Assembly (NCBI GenBank): GCA_009731375.1
Contig: BJOX01000116.1
Location: 85,845-149,844, forward strand
Direction: 5' to 3'
From: Paulinella micropora
Lineage: Eukaryota; Cercozoa; Imbricatea; Euglyphida
DNA: 64,000 nucleotides
The notes beneath the pieces were generated by a model. The model saw only the letters and a list, made by a program, of their open reading frames with translations. It ran no database searches and was not told the origin of the DNA. Below are positions 1 to 10,609 of the stretch, one piece after another. The first letter of the stretch is position 1, and each line of letters opens with the position of its first letter. The position numbers and the translations under genes are program-made.

Positions 1-41
<41 letters not shown>

Positions 42-59
42 TACACACACACACACACA

Positions 60-103
<44 letters not shown>
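1..103. repeat. (CT)n/(CA)n microsatellite
   Basis: Pure CT dinucleotides, a CA block, then CT again. No gene is present in 1-436; the ORFs there are translations of simple repeats. Confidence 0.95.
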
Positions 104-105
<2 letters not shown>

Positions 106-180
106 CATAGAGTCAAGATGGCGGTGGAAGCGATTCCATTTCATGGCATACAAGTGCCCGCGGTAACGTCGCGATAGACA

Positions 181-331
181 GACAGACAGACAGAAGGAAG
201 CGAAGGGAAGAAAGGAAGGTAGGAAAGAAGGGAAGGAGGGAGGGAAGGGAAGGAGGGAGGGAGGGAGGAAGGAAAGAAGAAAGAAATAAGGAAATAAGGA
301 AGGAAGGAAGGAAGGAAGGAAAGAAGAAAAG
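181..331. repeat. GGAA/GGGA-rich simple repeat
   Basis: Purine-only stretch of irregular GGAA, GGGA and GAAG units following a short (GACA)n run at 176-193. Confidence 0.9.
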
Positions 332-436
332 GAGGCATATCTGTTAGGAATGAAAGATGGGCGATAGATAATTATCACCCCGTACCAAAACTTATTTCTC
401 TCCCGTAAATTGTCTTGCTTGTGTGCTCATTTCTTT

Positions 437-941
437 TTCTTTCTTTTTCTTTCTTTCTCTTTCTTTTCTTCTTTCTTTCTTTTCCTTTCCTCTCCTTCCC
501 TTTCCTCTCCTTTCCTTTCCCCCCCCCCCCCCCCCCCTTTCNNNNNNNNNNNNNNNNNNNNNNNNNNNNNNNNNNNNNNNNNNNNNNNNNNNNNNNNNNN
601 NNNNNNNNNNNNNNNNNNNNNNNNNNNNNNNNNNNNNNNNNNNNNNNNNNNNNNNNNNNNNNNNNNNTTCCCTTCCCTTCCCTTCCCTTCCCTTTCTTGC
701 CTTCCCTTCCCTTCCCATCCCATCCCTTCCCTTGCCTTCCCTTCCCTTCCCTTCCCTTGCCTTCCCTTTCCTTTCCTTCCCTTCCCTTCCCTTCCCTTCC
801 TTTCCCTTCCCTTTCCTTTCCTTCCCTTCCCTTCCTTTCCCTTCCCTTTCCTTCCTTTCCCTTTCTTTCCCTTCCCTTCTTCCCTTCCCTTCCCTTCCCT
901 TCCCTTTCTTGCCTTCCCTTCCCTTCCCTTTCTTGCTCATC
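437..941. repeat. CTTT/CCCTT pyrimidine repeat with gap
   Basis: Pyrimidine-only tract of CTTT units, then a C homopolymer, a 126-N gap (542-667), and TTCCC units to about 941. All long ORFs over it are repeat translations. From 942 to 1131 the sequence is unique with no supported gene. Confidence 0.9.
542..667. other. Assembly gap (126 N)
   Basis: Run of N inside the pyrimidine repeat, preceded by a C homopolymer. Confidence 1.
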
Positions 942-1131
942 TGGCCTGCCCATCAGTCGTACAACCCCGCCGTGTCTTTGGGGCTTTTCGTAGCAGCGAC
1001 GGGAGGAGCGATCTACGGTCAGTCCTTCCTCCTTTCTGATTTCAACTGAATTTTCCCACAGCAAAAACTGACCATCACCAACAGCAACCACAAGCACAGC
1101 AACAGCGACGAAATCAGCAACGTATCTGCCT

Positions 1132-1170
1132 ATGTCTATCTATGCCTATCTATCTATCTAGTATCTATCC

Positions 1171-1204
<34 letters not shown>

Positions 1205-1205
1205 T
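1132..1205. repeat. (TATC)n microsatellite
   Basis: Tetranucleotide repeat ending directly at a conserved flank, CCTGAAAGGTGTTG, which also borders the TTA microsatellites near 3065 and 5023. Confidence 0.9.
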
Positions 1206-1732
1206 ATCCCTGAAAGGTGTTGGGAGTAGGAGGTGGGGGTTTTGGGGGGAGGGGGGAAATGGATATTCTGTACCCCCCCCTCCGCACCCCTGTCGGAATA
1301 AACAATGGTTTATGGGAGCCATCAGGAGTTGGGAGCTCATATTTGCAGGGTGCTAGCCCCAGACTCGATCTTGATGCTGGTATAATTTTTTGGAATTCAC
1401 GCAAATATTTGCGTTAGGGGACTGTCCTGAATGCCAAAATTAATTGTTTTTAAGCCTATTTTCTGCACTCCCTGTCGGAGTAAATCATGGTTTGTGGGAA
1501 CCAGGAGGAATTAGGAGCTCATGCTAGCCCCAGACTCGATGTTGATGCTTGTATAATTTTTTTGGAATGCACGCAAATATTTGCGTTTTGGGAGTGTCCT
1601 AAATGCGAAAATTCGTTGTTTTTTAAGCCTCTTTTCTGCACCCTCGTCCGAATAAATCATGATTTGTGTGAACCAGGAGGAGTTGGAAGCTTATATTTGC
1701 AAGGGGCTAGCCCCAGACTCGATGTTGATGCT

Positions 1733-1792
<60 letters not shown>

Positions 1793-2030
1793 TCATGCAA
1801 ATATTTGCGTAGGGGAGTGCCCTGGATGCCAAAATTCCTTGCTTTTTTTTAGCCTATTTCCTGCACCACCGTCGGAATAAATCGGTTTGTGTGAACCAGA
1901 GGGAGTTGGGCGCTCATATTGACAGGGTGACTAGCCCCAGATTTGATGTTGATGCTGATATAGTTTTTTCGGAATTCACGCAAGTATTTGCGTTAGGGGA
2001 GTGTCCTGAATACGAAAATTCCTTTGGGGG
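1205..2030 (+). repeat. Tandem unit A, four copies
   Basis: A unit of about 185 bp recurs in tandem. Each copy holds, in order, AATAAATCATGGTTTGTG, GAACCAGGAGGAGTTG, GCTAGCCCCAGACTCGAT and CACGCAAATATTTGCGTT. Copies begin near 1290, 1470, 1650 and 1875. In the third copy the internal T run has grown to 57 T (1734-1790). The palindromic core GCAAATATTTGC is kept in most copies. No coding frame is conserved, so this is a noncoding tandem repeat, not a gene family. Confidence 0.85.
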
Positions 2031-2474
2031 GGGGGGGGAGTGAGTACTTGCCGGTACCTCCGGCAATTGAATGTACCCTGTCGACGGGGAAAGAGGGCTC
2101 CGGGGGGCCCTCCCGGGAACCCCAGCCCTGTAATTATACGTACCCGCGACGAATCAGCTGGCACCAAAATGAATGGCTGAGAATGCTCCAAGGCTCTAAG
2201 AGTTGTGCCAGCAGGGTTTGTGCCGGTTACCTCCGGCAATCGAACGTACCCTGTCGACTGTGGCAAGGGGGTCCGGGGGGCCCTTCCCCCGGGAACCCAA
2301 GCCCTGTAATTGTACGTACCCGAAGCGAATATGGGCACCAAAATGAATGGCTGAGAATACTCCAAGGCTCCCAAATTTGTGCCAGAAGGGTTTATGCCGG
2401 TTTCTTCCGGCAAATGAACGTACCCTGTCGACTGTGGAAAAGGGGGGGGGGGGGGGCCCCCCCCCCGGGACCCC
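2030..2474 (+). repeat. Tandem unit B, three copies
   Basis: A unit of about 175 bp carries CCGGTACCTCCGGCAAT, TACCCTGTCGAC, a GTCCGGGGGGCCC block with CCCGGGAACCCAAGCCCTG, and CCAAAATGAATGGCTGAGAA. Copies start near 2045, 2222 and 2395. The last runs into G and C homopolymers and a 10-N gap at 2475-2484. Confidence 0.8.
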
Positions 2475-2484
2475 NNNNNNNNNN

Positions 2485-2914
2485 AGCGAATTAGCTGGAG
2501 CGAAAATTAATGGCTAAGAATGCTCCAAGGCCCCCCAAGTTGTGCCAGAAGGGTTGAGAGGCTGATTTTTTGGTTTTCGCAACCTCGGGACGCGCTCTGG
2601 GTAGTGAACCATTTGAAAAAATATTTACGAAGATTCTGGCAAAGTAGTGCAAAAATGAATGGCTGAGAATGCTCCAAGGCTCCAAGAGTTGTGTCAGAGG
2701 GGCTTAGAGGCTGGTTCTTTGTGTTTTCGCAACCTTGTCACAAGATCTTTTTTCGGGATATAGTTGAAATGATGAAATTCGAATGTAATAACAAAGTAGT
2801 GCCAAAATGAATGGTTGAGATTGCTCCGAGGCTGTAAAAGTTGTGCAGGTGAGAATGAGAGGAAAAACGACGATGGGAAGAGGAGAGGGGGGGAGAGGGG
2901 AGATGGGTGGTGGT

Positions 2915-2954
<40 letters not shown>
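2485..2954 (+). repeat. Degenerate unit-B tails and poly-G run
   Basis: Three diverged copies of the AATGAATGGCTGAGAATGC part of unit B, each followed by a different tail. The stretch ends in a G homopolymer of about 40 nt (2915-2954) next to a 10-N gap (2955-2964). No gene. Confidence 0.6.
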
Positions 2955-2964
2955 NNNNNNNNNN

Positions 2965-2994
2965 CCTCCTTTCAGGTGTTGGCGCAGCCCCTAC

Positions 2995-3058
<64 letters not shown>

Positions 3059-3080
3059 CATTATCCCTGAAAGGTGTTGA
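2965..3080. repeat. (TTA)n microsatellite with conserved flanks
   Basis: A TTA repeat of about 65 bp is bordered on the left by CCTTTCAGGTGTTGGCGCAG and on the right by CCTGAAAGGTGTTG. The 9-bp cores CCTTTCAGG and CCTGAAAGG are exact reverse complements, and both are followed by TGTTG. Confidence 0.8.
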
Positions 3081-3134
3081 AGGGGGTGGGGGGTTTGGAA
3101 AATGAAAATTGTGTACCCCCCCACCCCCACCATT

Positions 3135-3485
3135 TCGGAAACCCTATCCCTATAAATCATGGTTTGTGGGAACCAGGAGGAGTTGGGCGCTCATATTGAC
3201 AGGGTGGTTAGCCCCAGACTCGATCTTGATGCTGGTATAATTTTTTGGAATTCACGCAAATATTTGCGTTAGGGCAGTGTCCTGAATGCAAAAATTCCTT
3301 GTTTTTTTGGCCTGTTTTTGCACCCCCCATCCCTATAAATCATGGTTTGTGGGAACCAGGAGGAGTTGGGAGCTCATATTGGCAGGGTGGTTAGCCCCAG
3401 ACTCGACCTTGATGCTGGTATAAATTTTTTGGAATTCACGCAAATATTTGCGTTAGGGGAGTGTCCTGAATGCCAAATTTCGGGT
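3135..3485 (+). repeat. Unit A, two tandem copies
   Basis: Two direct copies of the unit seen at 1205-2030, starting near 3150 and 3325, with the same ordered landmarks and the GCAAATATTTGC palindrome. Confidence 0.85.
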
Positions 3486-4068
3486 GTAGTTGCCGGTGCC
3501 TCCGACGGGGCAGGGGGGGTCCGGGGGGCCCTCCCCCCGGGAACCCCAGCCCTGTGATTGTACTCGTTCTGGTCGCGGGTGGCACCCACACCTGAAAGTT
3601 GAGGTTTTTTGCCACCAGGCGCCCTTTGCGGCACCTCCGGCAATTCAACGTACCCTGTCGAAGGGAAAGGAGTGGGTCCGGGGGGCTCTCTCCCCGGGAA
3701 ACCAAGCCCTGTGATTGTACGTACCCGTTCTGGTCGCGGGTGGCACCCACACCTGAAAGTTGAGGTTTTTTGCCACCAGGCGCCCTTTACGGCACCTCCC
3801 GCAATTCAACGTACCCTGTCGAAGGGAAAGGGGGGGTCCGGGGGAGCCCTGCGATTATATGTACCCGTTCTGGTCGCGGGTGGCACCCACACCTGAAATT
3901 TGAGGTTTTTTGCCACCAGGCGCCCTTTACGGCACCTCTGGCAATTCAACGTACCCTGTCGAAGGGAAAGGGGGGGTCCGGGGGAGCCCTGCGATTGTAT
4001 GTACCCGTTCTGGTCGCGGGTGGCACCCACACCTGAAAGTTGAGGTTTTTTGCCACCAGGCGCCCTTT
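3486..4068 (+). repeat. Unit B variant, four tandem copies
   Basis: Four near-identical copies of about 140 bp with GGTCGCGGGTGGCACCCACA, CTGAAAGTTGAGGTTTTTTG and CCACCAGGCGCCCTTT, running straight into a 751-N gap. The array is probably longer than shown. Confidence 0.85.
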
Positions 4069-4819
4069 NNNNNNNNNNNNNNNNNNNNNNNNNNNNNNNN
4101 NNNNNNNNNNNNNNNNNNNNNNNNNNNNNNNNNNNNNNNNNNNNNNNNNNNNNNNNNNNNNNNNNNNNNNNNNNNNNNNNNNNNNNNNNNNNNNNNNNNN
4201 NNNNNNNNNNNNNNNNNNNNNNNNNNNNNNNNNNNNNNNNNNNNNNNNNNNNNNNNNNNNNNNNNNNNNNNNNNNNNNNNNNNNNNNNNNNNNNNNNNNN
4301 NNNNNNNNNNNNNNNNNNNNNNNNNNNNNNNNNNNNNNNNNNNNNNNNNNNNNNNNNNNNNNNNNNNNNNNNNNNNNNNNNNNNNNNNNNNNNNNNNNNN
4401 NNNNNNNNNNNNNNNNNNNNNNNNNNNNNNNNNNNNNNNNNNNNNNNNNNNNNNNNNNNNNNNNNNNNNNNNNNNNNNNNNNNNNNNNNNNNNNNNNNNN
4501 NNNNNNNNNNNNNNNNNNNNNNNNNNNNNNNNNNNNNNNNNNNNNNNNNNNNNNNNNNNNNNNNNNNNNNNNNNNNNNNNNNNNNNNNNNNNNNNNNNNN
4601 NNNNNNNNNNNNNNNNNNNNNNNNNNNNNNNNNNNNNNNNNNNNNNNNNNNNNNNNNNNNNNNNNNNNNNNNNNNNNNNNNNNNNNNNNNNNNNNNNNNN
4701 NNNNNNNNNNNNNNNNNNNNNNNNNNNNNNNNNNNNNNNNNNNNNNNNNNNNNNNNNNNNNNNNNNNNNNNNNNNNNNNNNNNNNNNNNNNNNNNNNNNN
4801 NNNNNNNNNNNNNNNNNNN
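4069..4819. other. Assembly gap (751 N)
   Basis: Largest gap in the window, lying inside a tandem repeat array, so the true length is unknown. Confidence 1.
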
Positions 4820-4887
4820 GTACTCCCCTCACGGGTGAGACGATGGAGGCGCATGTGCAGAAATGCATCAGCCATTGACAGAGAAGC

Positions 4888-4912
4888 ACTATTATTATTA
4901 TTATTATTATTA

Positions 4913-4975
<63 letters not shown>

Positions 4976-4977
4976 TA

Positions 4978-5022
<45 letters not shown>
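4888..5022. repeat. (TTA)n microsatellite
   Basis: About 135 bp of TTA with small interruptions, followed by the conserved flank CCTGAAAGGTGTTG. Confidence 0.95.
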
Positions 5023-5023
<1 letters not shown>

Positions 5024-5645
5024 CCCTGAAAGGTGTTGGAGAAGGGGGTGGGGGTTTGGGGGGAGGGGGAAATGAAAATTGTGTACCCCCCCCCCCCACA
5101 CACACACACACGCACCGCCTTTTCGCACCCCTGTCCCTATAAATCATGGTTTGTCGGAGTGAGGAGGAGTTCGGAGCTCATATTTGCAGGGTGGTTAGCC
5201 CCAGACTCGATGTTGATGCTGATATAATTTTTTTTGAATTCACGCAAATATTTGCGTTAGGGCAGTGTCCTGCATGCCAAATTTATTGTTTTTTTTTTTC
5301 GCACTCCTGTCCCTATAAATCATGGTTTGTGTGAACCAGGAGTTGGGAGCTCATATTGACAGGGTAGCTAGCCCCAGATTCGATCTTGATGCTGGTGTAA
5401 TTGTTTTGGAATTCACGCAAATATTTGCGTTAGGGGAGTGTCCTGAATGCCAAATTTCCTTTTTTTGGCCTTTTTTTTGCACCCCCCCCCCCATCCCTAT
5501 AAATCATGGTTTGTGGGAACCAGGAGGAGTTGGGAGCATATTGGCAGGGTAGCTAGCCCCAGATTTGATTTTGATGCTGGTATAATTTTTTTGGAATTCA
5601 CACAAATACTTGCGTTGGGGGAGTGTCCTGACTGCCAAAATAACA
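5023..5645 (+). repeat. Unit A, three direct copies
   Basis: Copies start near 5130, 5310 and 5490 with the same landmarks as those at 1205-2030. A (CA)n run lies at 5096-5114. Confidence 0.85.
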
Positions 5646-6180
5646 TCGAGTCTGGGGCTAGCCACCCTGTCAATATGAGCTCCCAACTCATCCTGGTTTC
5701 CACAAACCATGATTTATAGGGATGGGGGGTGCAAAAAAAAGGCCAAAAAAACAAGGACTTTGGGCAGTCAGGACAATCCCCTAACGCGTATGTTTGCGTG
5801 AATTCCAAAAAAATTATACCAGCATCAAGATCGAATCTGGGGCTAGCTACCCTGCCAATGTGAGCTCCCAACTCCTCCTGCTTCCCATAAACCATGATTT
5901 ATAGGGATGGGGGGTGCAAAAAAAAGGCCAAAAAAACCTTGTTTTTTTGGCCTTTTTTTTGCACCCCCCATCCCTATAAATCATGGTTTGTGTTTTTTTT
6001 GCCTTTTTTTGCACCCCCCATCCCTATAAATCATGGTTTGTGGGAACCAGGAGGAGTTGGGAGCTCATATTGACAGGGTGGCTAGCCCCAGACTCGATGT
6101 TGATGCTGATGTCATTTTTTTGGAATTCACGCAAATATTTGCGTTGGGGAGTGTCTTAAATGCCAAAATTCGTGTTTTAG
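5646..6180. repeat. Unit A inverted copies with central palindrome
   Basis: Array orientation flips at about 5646: two copies read on the minus strand (5646-5740 partial, 5741-5935), then plus-strand copies resume. At the switch, about 5890-5989, lies a near-perfect palindrome centred on AAAACCTTGTTTTTTTGG and bordered by ATAGGGATGGGGGGTGC and its complement. Confidence 0.8.
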
Positions 6181-6709
6181 CAGCACTTGCTGGTGCCTCC
6201 GGCAATTGAACGTATCTTGTCGACGCGGAAGGGGGGGTCCGGGGGGCCCTCCCCCCGGGAACCCAGTCCGGCGATTGTACGTACCTGTTTTGGTCGCAGG
6301 TGGCACGCACACCAGAAAATTGAGGTCTTGTGCCACCAGGCGCCGTTCGCGCACACCAGAGGGAGTTAGCGGCTGATATTTGGTGTATCTGACACATCTT
6401 GATGAGCTCTCTCCGAAAATATAAAAATTATGGCGCCGGGTGCCATACACACCGGAAAATTGAAGTTTTTGCGCCACCAGGCGCCGTTTGCGCACACCTG
6501 AGGGATTTTGAGGCTGATGTTTGGTGTACCCGACACCCCTCGGTGCGCTCTCTTCGGAGATAAAAAAGTTTTGGTGGCGGGTAGAGATTTTAGGTTTTTG
6601 TGCCACCAGAGCTTACACGTGCGTTCTGCTGTTACCTCCGGCAATTGAACGTACCCTGTCGACGGGAAAGTCGGGGTCCGGGGGGCTCTCCCCCCGGGAA
6701 TCCCAGCCC

Positions 6710-6744
<35 letters not shown>

Positions 6745-6752
6745 AAACCATC
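6181..6752 (+). repeat. Unit B copies and unit C tandem pair
   Basis: A unit-B copy (6181-6330) leads into two tandem copies of a third unit of about 145 bp. Its landmarks are GTGCCACCAGGCGCCGTT, GAGGCTGATGTTTGGTGTA and GCTCTCTTCGGAGATAAAA. Another unit-B start (6630-6710) ends in a G homopolymer at a gap. No coding potential. Confidence 0.7.
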
Positions 6753-7012
6753 NNNNNNNNNNNNNNNNNNNNNNNNNNNNNNNNNNNNNNNNNNNNNNNN
6801 NNNNNNNNNNNNNNNNNNNNNNNNNNNNNNNNNNNNNNNNNNNNNNNNNNNNNNNNNNNNNNNNNNNNNNNNNNNNNNNNNNNNNNNNNNNNNNNNNNNN
6901 NNNNNNNNNNNNNNNNNNNNNNNNNNNNNNNNNNNNNNNNNNNNNNNNNNNNNNNNNNNNNNNNNNNNNNNNNNNNNNNNNNNNNNNNNNNNNNNNNNNN
7001 NNNNNNNNNNNN
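6753..7012. other. Assembly gap (260 N)
   Basis: N run with G homopolymers on both sides. Confidence 1.
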
Positions 7013-7054
7013 GGGGGGGGGGGGGGGGGGGGGGGGTGCGCGGACGGAGCGCAA

Positions 7055-7143
7055 ACCATCCTTTCAGGTGTTGGCGCAGCCCCTAGTTATTATTATTATT
7101 ATTATTATTATTGCTATGGATGTTGTTGTTGTTGTTGTTGTTA
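7055..7143. repeat. (TTA)n/(GTT)n microsatellite with conserved flank
   Basis: TTA units, then GTT units, preceded by the flank CCTTTCAGGTGTTGGCGCAG also found at 2968. From 7144 to 7485 the sequence is mostly unique apart from a GA run at 7300-7346; no gene is seen. Confidence 0.85.
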
Positions 7144-7300
7144 CTTTTATCTTGTTTTTCATCCATGTCCCCCCCCCCCCTAACACACTCATTTTACGTT
7201 TATGAGGGTGAATCGTGTTGCTCTTGAATAGGTGTATACGCGATTTACAAGAGAATGCTGGATCGTACGTGAGAGACAGACACGCGTGGGGGGGCGCCGG

Positions 7301-7346
<46 letters not shown>

Positions 7347-7485
7347 AGGTAAGACAGACACAGGTAGAATAATAGGTAAAGCTAGCTTGATAGTTATCTT
7401 AAGACAGACATTCAGTCCGGATATGTTAAACTCAAGTTATTTATAACATATATATGATATGTATTCACATGCGTTTTTGTTCATT

Positions 7486-7579
7486 TCTATCTATCTATCT
7501 ATCTATCTATCTATATATCTACCAACCTACCTACCTACCTACCTACCTAAATACGTACCTACCTATCTATCTATCTATC

Positions 7580-7612
<33 letters not shown>

Positions 7613-7733
7613 CATCCATCCATCCATCCATTCCAATCCAATCCAATCCAATCCATTCCATTCCATTCCTATTTCCATTTCCATTTCCATGCCATTTCCA
7701 TTCCATTCCATCCATCCATCCATCCATCCATCC

Positions 7734-7769
<36 letters not shown>

Positions 7770-7803
7770 GTCTGTCTGTCTGTATACCTACCTACCTACC
7801 TAC

Positions 7804-7836
<33 letters not shown>

Positions 7837-8111
7837 CATCCATCCATCCATCCGTCTATCCATCTATCTATATATCTATCTATCTATCTATCTACCTATC
7901 TATCTATCTATCTATCTATCTTGGCGGCAGGGTGGAATGGATGCCTATGTCTTCGGATATGCAGAGCTGACAGACCAAACATATCTATCCTATCTATCCT
8001 ATCTTCCTATCTATCTATCTGTCTATCTACCTCAAACATATCTATCCTATCTATCCTATCTTCCTATCTATCTATCTGTCTATCTACCTATCTATCTATC
8101 TACCTATCTAC

Positions 8112-8158
<47 letters not shown>

Positions 8159-8200
8159 AGCTTATCTATCTATCTAATCGATCGATCCATCTATCGAATC
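7486..8200. repeat. Tetranucleotide repeat domain (CTAT/CCAT/CTAC)
   Basis: About 700 bp of CTAT, CTAC, CCAT and CTGT units. A nested duplication of about 60 bp containing ACATATCTATCCTATC occurs at 7978-8090. ORFs rich in Y, L, S and I are repeat translations. Confidence 0.95.
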
Positions 8201-8486
8201 GATCGAAAACTTTACGCATACAGACATACATGCATGCATACATACCTGCGCATGCGTAGATTTTTGTCTAATATACATAATGATTATAATTTCTTCCCCG
8301 TCGCTTTTTCCTCACTTCCCGCTTTTTCCTCACTTCCCGCAAGGGAGGGGGAGGAGGGGGTTTAATATACAATAGTATGTATGTATGTCTGTTTGTCTGG
8401 TGTGGTAGCGGATAGCGCTTTCCAACAAGCAGCCGAAAAACGACGCATCAGGGACAGTCTAGAAGATCTGTACAAGAAGTAGATAT

Positions 8487-8856
8487 AATGAAGAAGAAGA
8501 AGAAGAAGAAGAAGAAGAAGAAGAAGAATAAGAAGAAGAAGAGGAAGAGGAAGACGAAGAAGAAGAAGAAGAAGAAGAAGAAGAAGAAGAAGAAGAAGAA
8601 GAAGAAGAAGAAGAAGAAGAAGAAGAAGAAGAAAAAGAAAAAGAAAAAGAAGAAGGAGAAGAAGAAGAAGAAGAAGAAGAAGAAGAAGAAGAAGAAGAAG
8701 AAGAAGAAGAAGAAAAAGACTTCTTCTTCTTCTTTTTCTTCTCCTTCTTCTTTTTCTTCTTCTTCTTTTTCTTCTTTTCTTCGAAGAAGAAGAAGAAGAA
8801 GGAGGAGGAGGAGGAGGAGAAGAAGAAGAGGAGGAGGAGGATGATGATGATGATGA
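8487..8856. repeat. (GAA)n domain with internal inversion
   Basis: About 370 bp of GAA/AAG units. At about 8720-8782 the strand flips to TTC/CTT units, mirroring the composition around 8626-8680, then returns to GAA/GGA and ends in (ATG)n. The poly-lysine ORF is a translation of the repeat. The unique stretches 8201-8486 and 8857-9142 contain no supported gene. Confidence 0.9.
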
Positions 8857-9142
8857 TAATAATAAAATGAGATTGATGATCAGTAGGCTAGGCCACCTCT
8901 GCAGAAAACAAACCGCATTACTTCATCCCGATTTCTTTAAAGAAAAACTCAACGAACCTAGGAGATTAATGATTATTGTATTCAAACTTTTTTCTTTTCT
9001 TTTGTTATCATTTTTTCATGGGCTTCGTTTCTCCTCCTTTCGGTTTTCCCCTTCATGCTCTCCCTTTCGTTTAGGCTCTGAAGAATCTTCTTTATTTTTT
9101 TATTATTTTTACGTCTTTTTCATGTTTATCTTTCCTATGATT

Positions 9143-9383
9143 TTGTGTGTGTGTGTGTGTGTGTGTTTCTTTTACGTTTCACGTCCGTTTCTCTTCGTTT
9201 TCCCTTCATTCGTCTTGACACTGTCGAGTCGACTTTTTTAATCACTTTCCTTCTTACTTCTTCTTTCCACTCATCCCTACGAGTGGCAAGTTTTTATTAA
9301 ATAAATAAATAAATGAATATATATGTATATATATATTATATATATATGTGTGTGTGAGTGTGTGTGTGTGTGTACATATATAC

Positions 9384-9435
<52 letters not shown>

Positions 9436-9493
9436 ATATATACATATATATACGTATGTATATATATATATTATATATATATTATATATATAT
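9143..9493. repeat. (GT)n and (TA)n microsatellites
   Basis: GT run at 9143-9167, AAAT units at 9297-9314, then alternating TA and TG blocks up to the left viral palindrome. The viral end therefore abuts TA-rich microsatellite DNA. Confidence 0.9.
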
Positions 9494-9885
9494 ATTTACG
9501 TATATGGACTTGTCTATTCGTATATTAAATACAAGCACAGAAAAACAGAAAAACACACACAGGAAGACAGGAAACACACACAGGAAGCATAAAAACGGCC
9601 CATGTTTTACAAAAATACGGAAAACTAAGCAGACTAAGCCTTATTTAGACAAAATAACGACAAATTCATATTTTTTTATTCTAAAAAATATATATAAATT
9701 TCATTTATATGAATTTGTCGTTATTTCGTCTAAATAAGGCTTAGTCTGCTTAGTTTTCCGTATTTTTGTAAAACATGGGTCGTTTTTATGCTTCCTGTGT
9801 GTGTTTCCTGTCTTCCTGTGTGTGTTTTTCTGTTTTTCTGTGCTTGTATTTAATATACGAATAGACAAGTCCATATACATAAATG
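9494..9885. repeat. Left terminal palindrome (putative viral hairpin telomere)
   Basis: Two inverted arms of about 178 bp (9494-9672 and 9707-9885) flank a 34-nt AT-rich centre (9673-9706). Read by eye, the arms differ at only about three positions. Arm landmarks are GGACTTGTCTATTCG, TACAAGCACAGAAAAACAG, GGAAAACTAAGCAGACTAAG and GACAAATTCATAT. Folded, each strand could form one long hairpin. Given the resolvase-like gene in the same element, I read this as the junction form of a closed hairpin end; that function is inference. Confidence 0.85.
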
Positions 9886-9889
9886 ATCA

Positions 9890-10396
9890 TCAAACACACC
9901 AAACGGGGGAGGGGGGCAACGAACGAAGTTCGTGAGGGGGGGGGGCGATAGCCACACGAGTAAGGGGGGAAAAAAGAGTTTTACTTTTTGCTTTTCTCCT
10001 TGGACGATCGGCAAAAAAAATCCTTCTTGACCAAAATTGGTGGCACCGGCTCAGCCATAACGATATTATTTTGCAGAATTGAAGGGATTTTAAATATTCA
10101 ATATTAGGATTTGTTTCTTTCTGCTTCTCTTTCTGCTTCTCTTTAAGATAATCTTCTTTGTATTTGCATAATACTTCCTTATTAATTTCTCTATATTTCT
10201 TCTGTTGCTCTTGGATCTTATCTCTATTTTTCTTATAATATTCCCTTCGTTGTTTATTTATCTTATCTTTATTTGCTTCTCTATAATATTTCCTTTGATG
10301 CTCTTTAATTTTCTCCTTATTTTCCACATACTTTGCTCTATATCGTTGCCTCCTTGGATCAGGGAGATTTAACACGTATATAATGAGTTCTACCAT
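9890..10396 (-). pseudogene. Lysine-rich repeat protein, left repeat copy
   Basis: Basic, low-complexity protein with repeats of the type REANKDKINKQRREYYKKN, predicted to be helical. Similar small proteins occur in PLVs and giant viruses; their function is unknown. The 5' end has been rearranged: a 21-bp inverted copy of the true start region (arms 10376-10396 and 10408-10428) replaces a few bases and supplies a new ATG. An 11-bp deletion near 10073 removed the original stop, so the frame runs on into the terminal region and ends with unrelated residues. The partner copy is at 38788-39118. Confidence 0.65.
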
Positions 10397-10609
10397 TTAT
10401 TTCTTCTATGGTAGAACTCATTATATACACGATGTATCGTGTATGCTTAATACATAATTCAATGATTGAATATAAGAGCAGGCGAGACGAAAATAATTTT
10501 GTTTGTATTCTGTCCGACCTGGCCGAGTCGTGTCCGACCCCATTTTTTAAAGGTCTGCCACTTTTTAAGTATTAAATTTCGGTATTTATTATATTATTCT
10601 TCTTCCTAT

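Larger units (their letters stand above)
9494..10609. repeat. PLV left terminal inverted repeat, outer part
   Basis: Reverse complement of about 38600-39708, with high identity throughout. It contains the terminal palindrome, a small ORF region and a lysine-rich gene remnant. The repeat is cut at 10609 by the gypsy LTR and resumes at 21218. Shared landmarks include GGCACCGGCTCAGCCATAAC and GCCGAGTCGTGTCCGACCCC. The left copy lacks about 11 bp (near 10073) that are present in the right copy. Confidence 0.93.

Noticed and set aside
3910-4889. ORFs of about 320 residues on both strands
   Set aside because: Almost entirely N.
1290-6180. CRISPR-like array
   Set aside because: Units are about 150-190 bp with no short repeats and unique spacers; eukaryotic tandem repeats.
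7454-8365. Long Tyr/Leu/Ser/Ile-rich ORFs
   Set aside because: All three frames are open because a 4-bp repeat lacks stops; pure repeat translation.
8401-8485. Short open stretch ending RRIRDSLEDLYKK with a tRNA-like GGTAGCGGATAGCGC
   Set aside because: Could be a gene end or SINE head, but too short; no B box or partner copy found.
8488-8844. Poly-lysine ORF
   Set aside because: Translation of (GAA/AAG)n, no start context or homology.
8867-9241. 124-residue ORF
   Set aside because: Phe-rich low complexity over a T-rich region, no domain, no neighbours.
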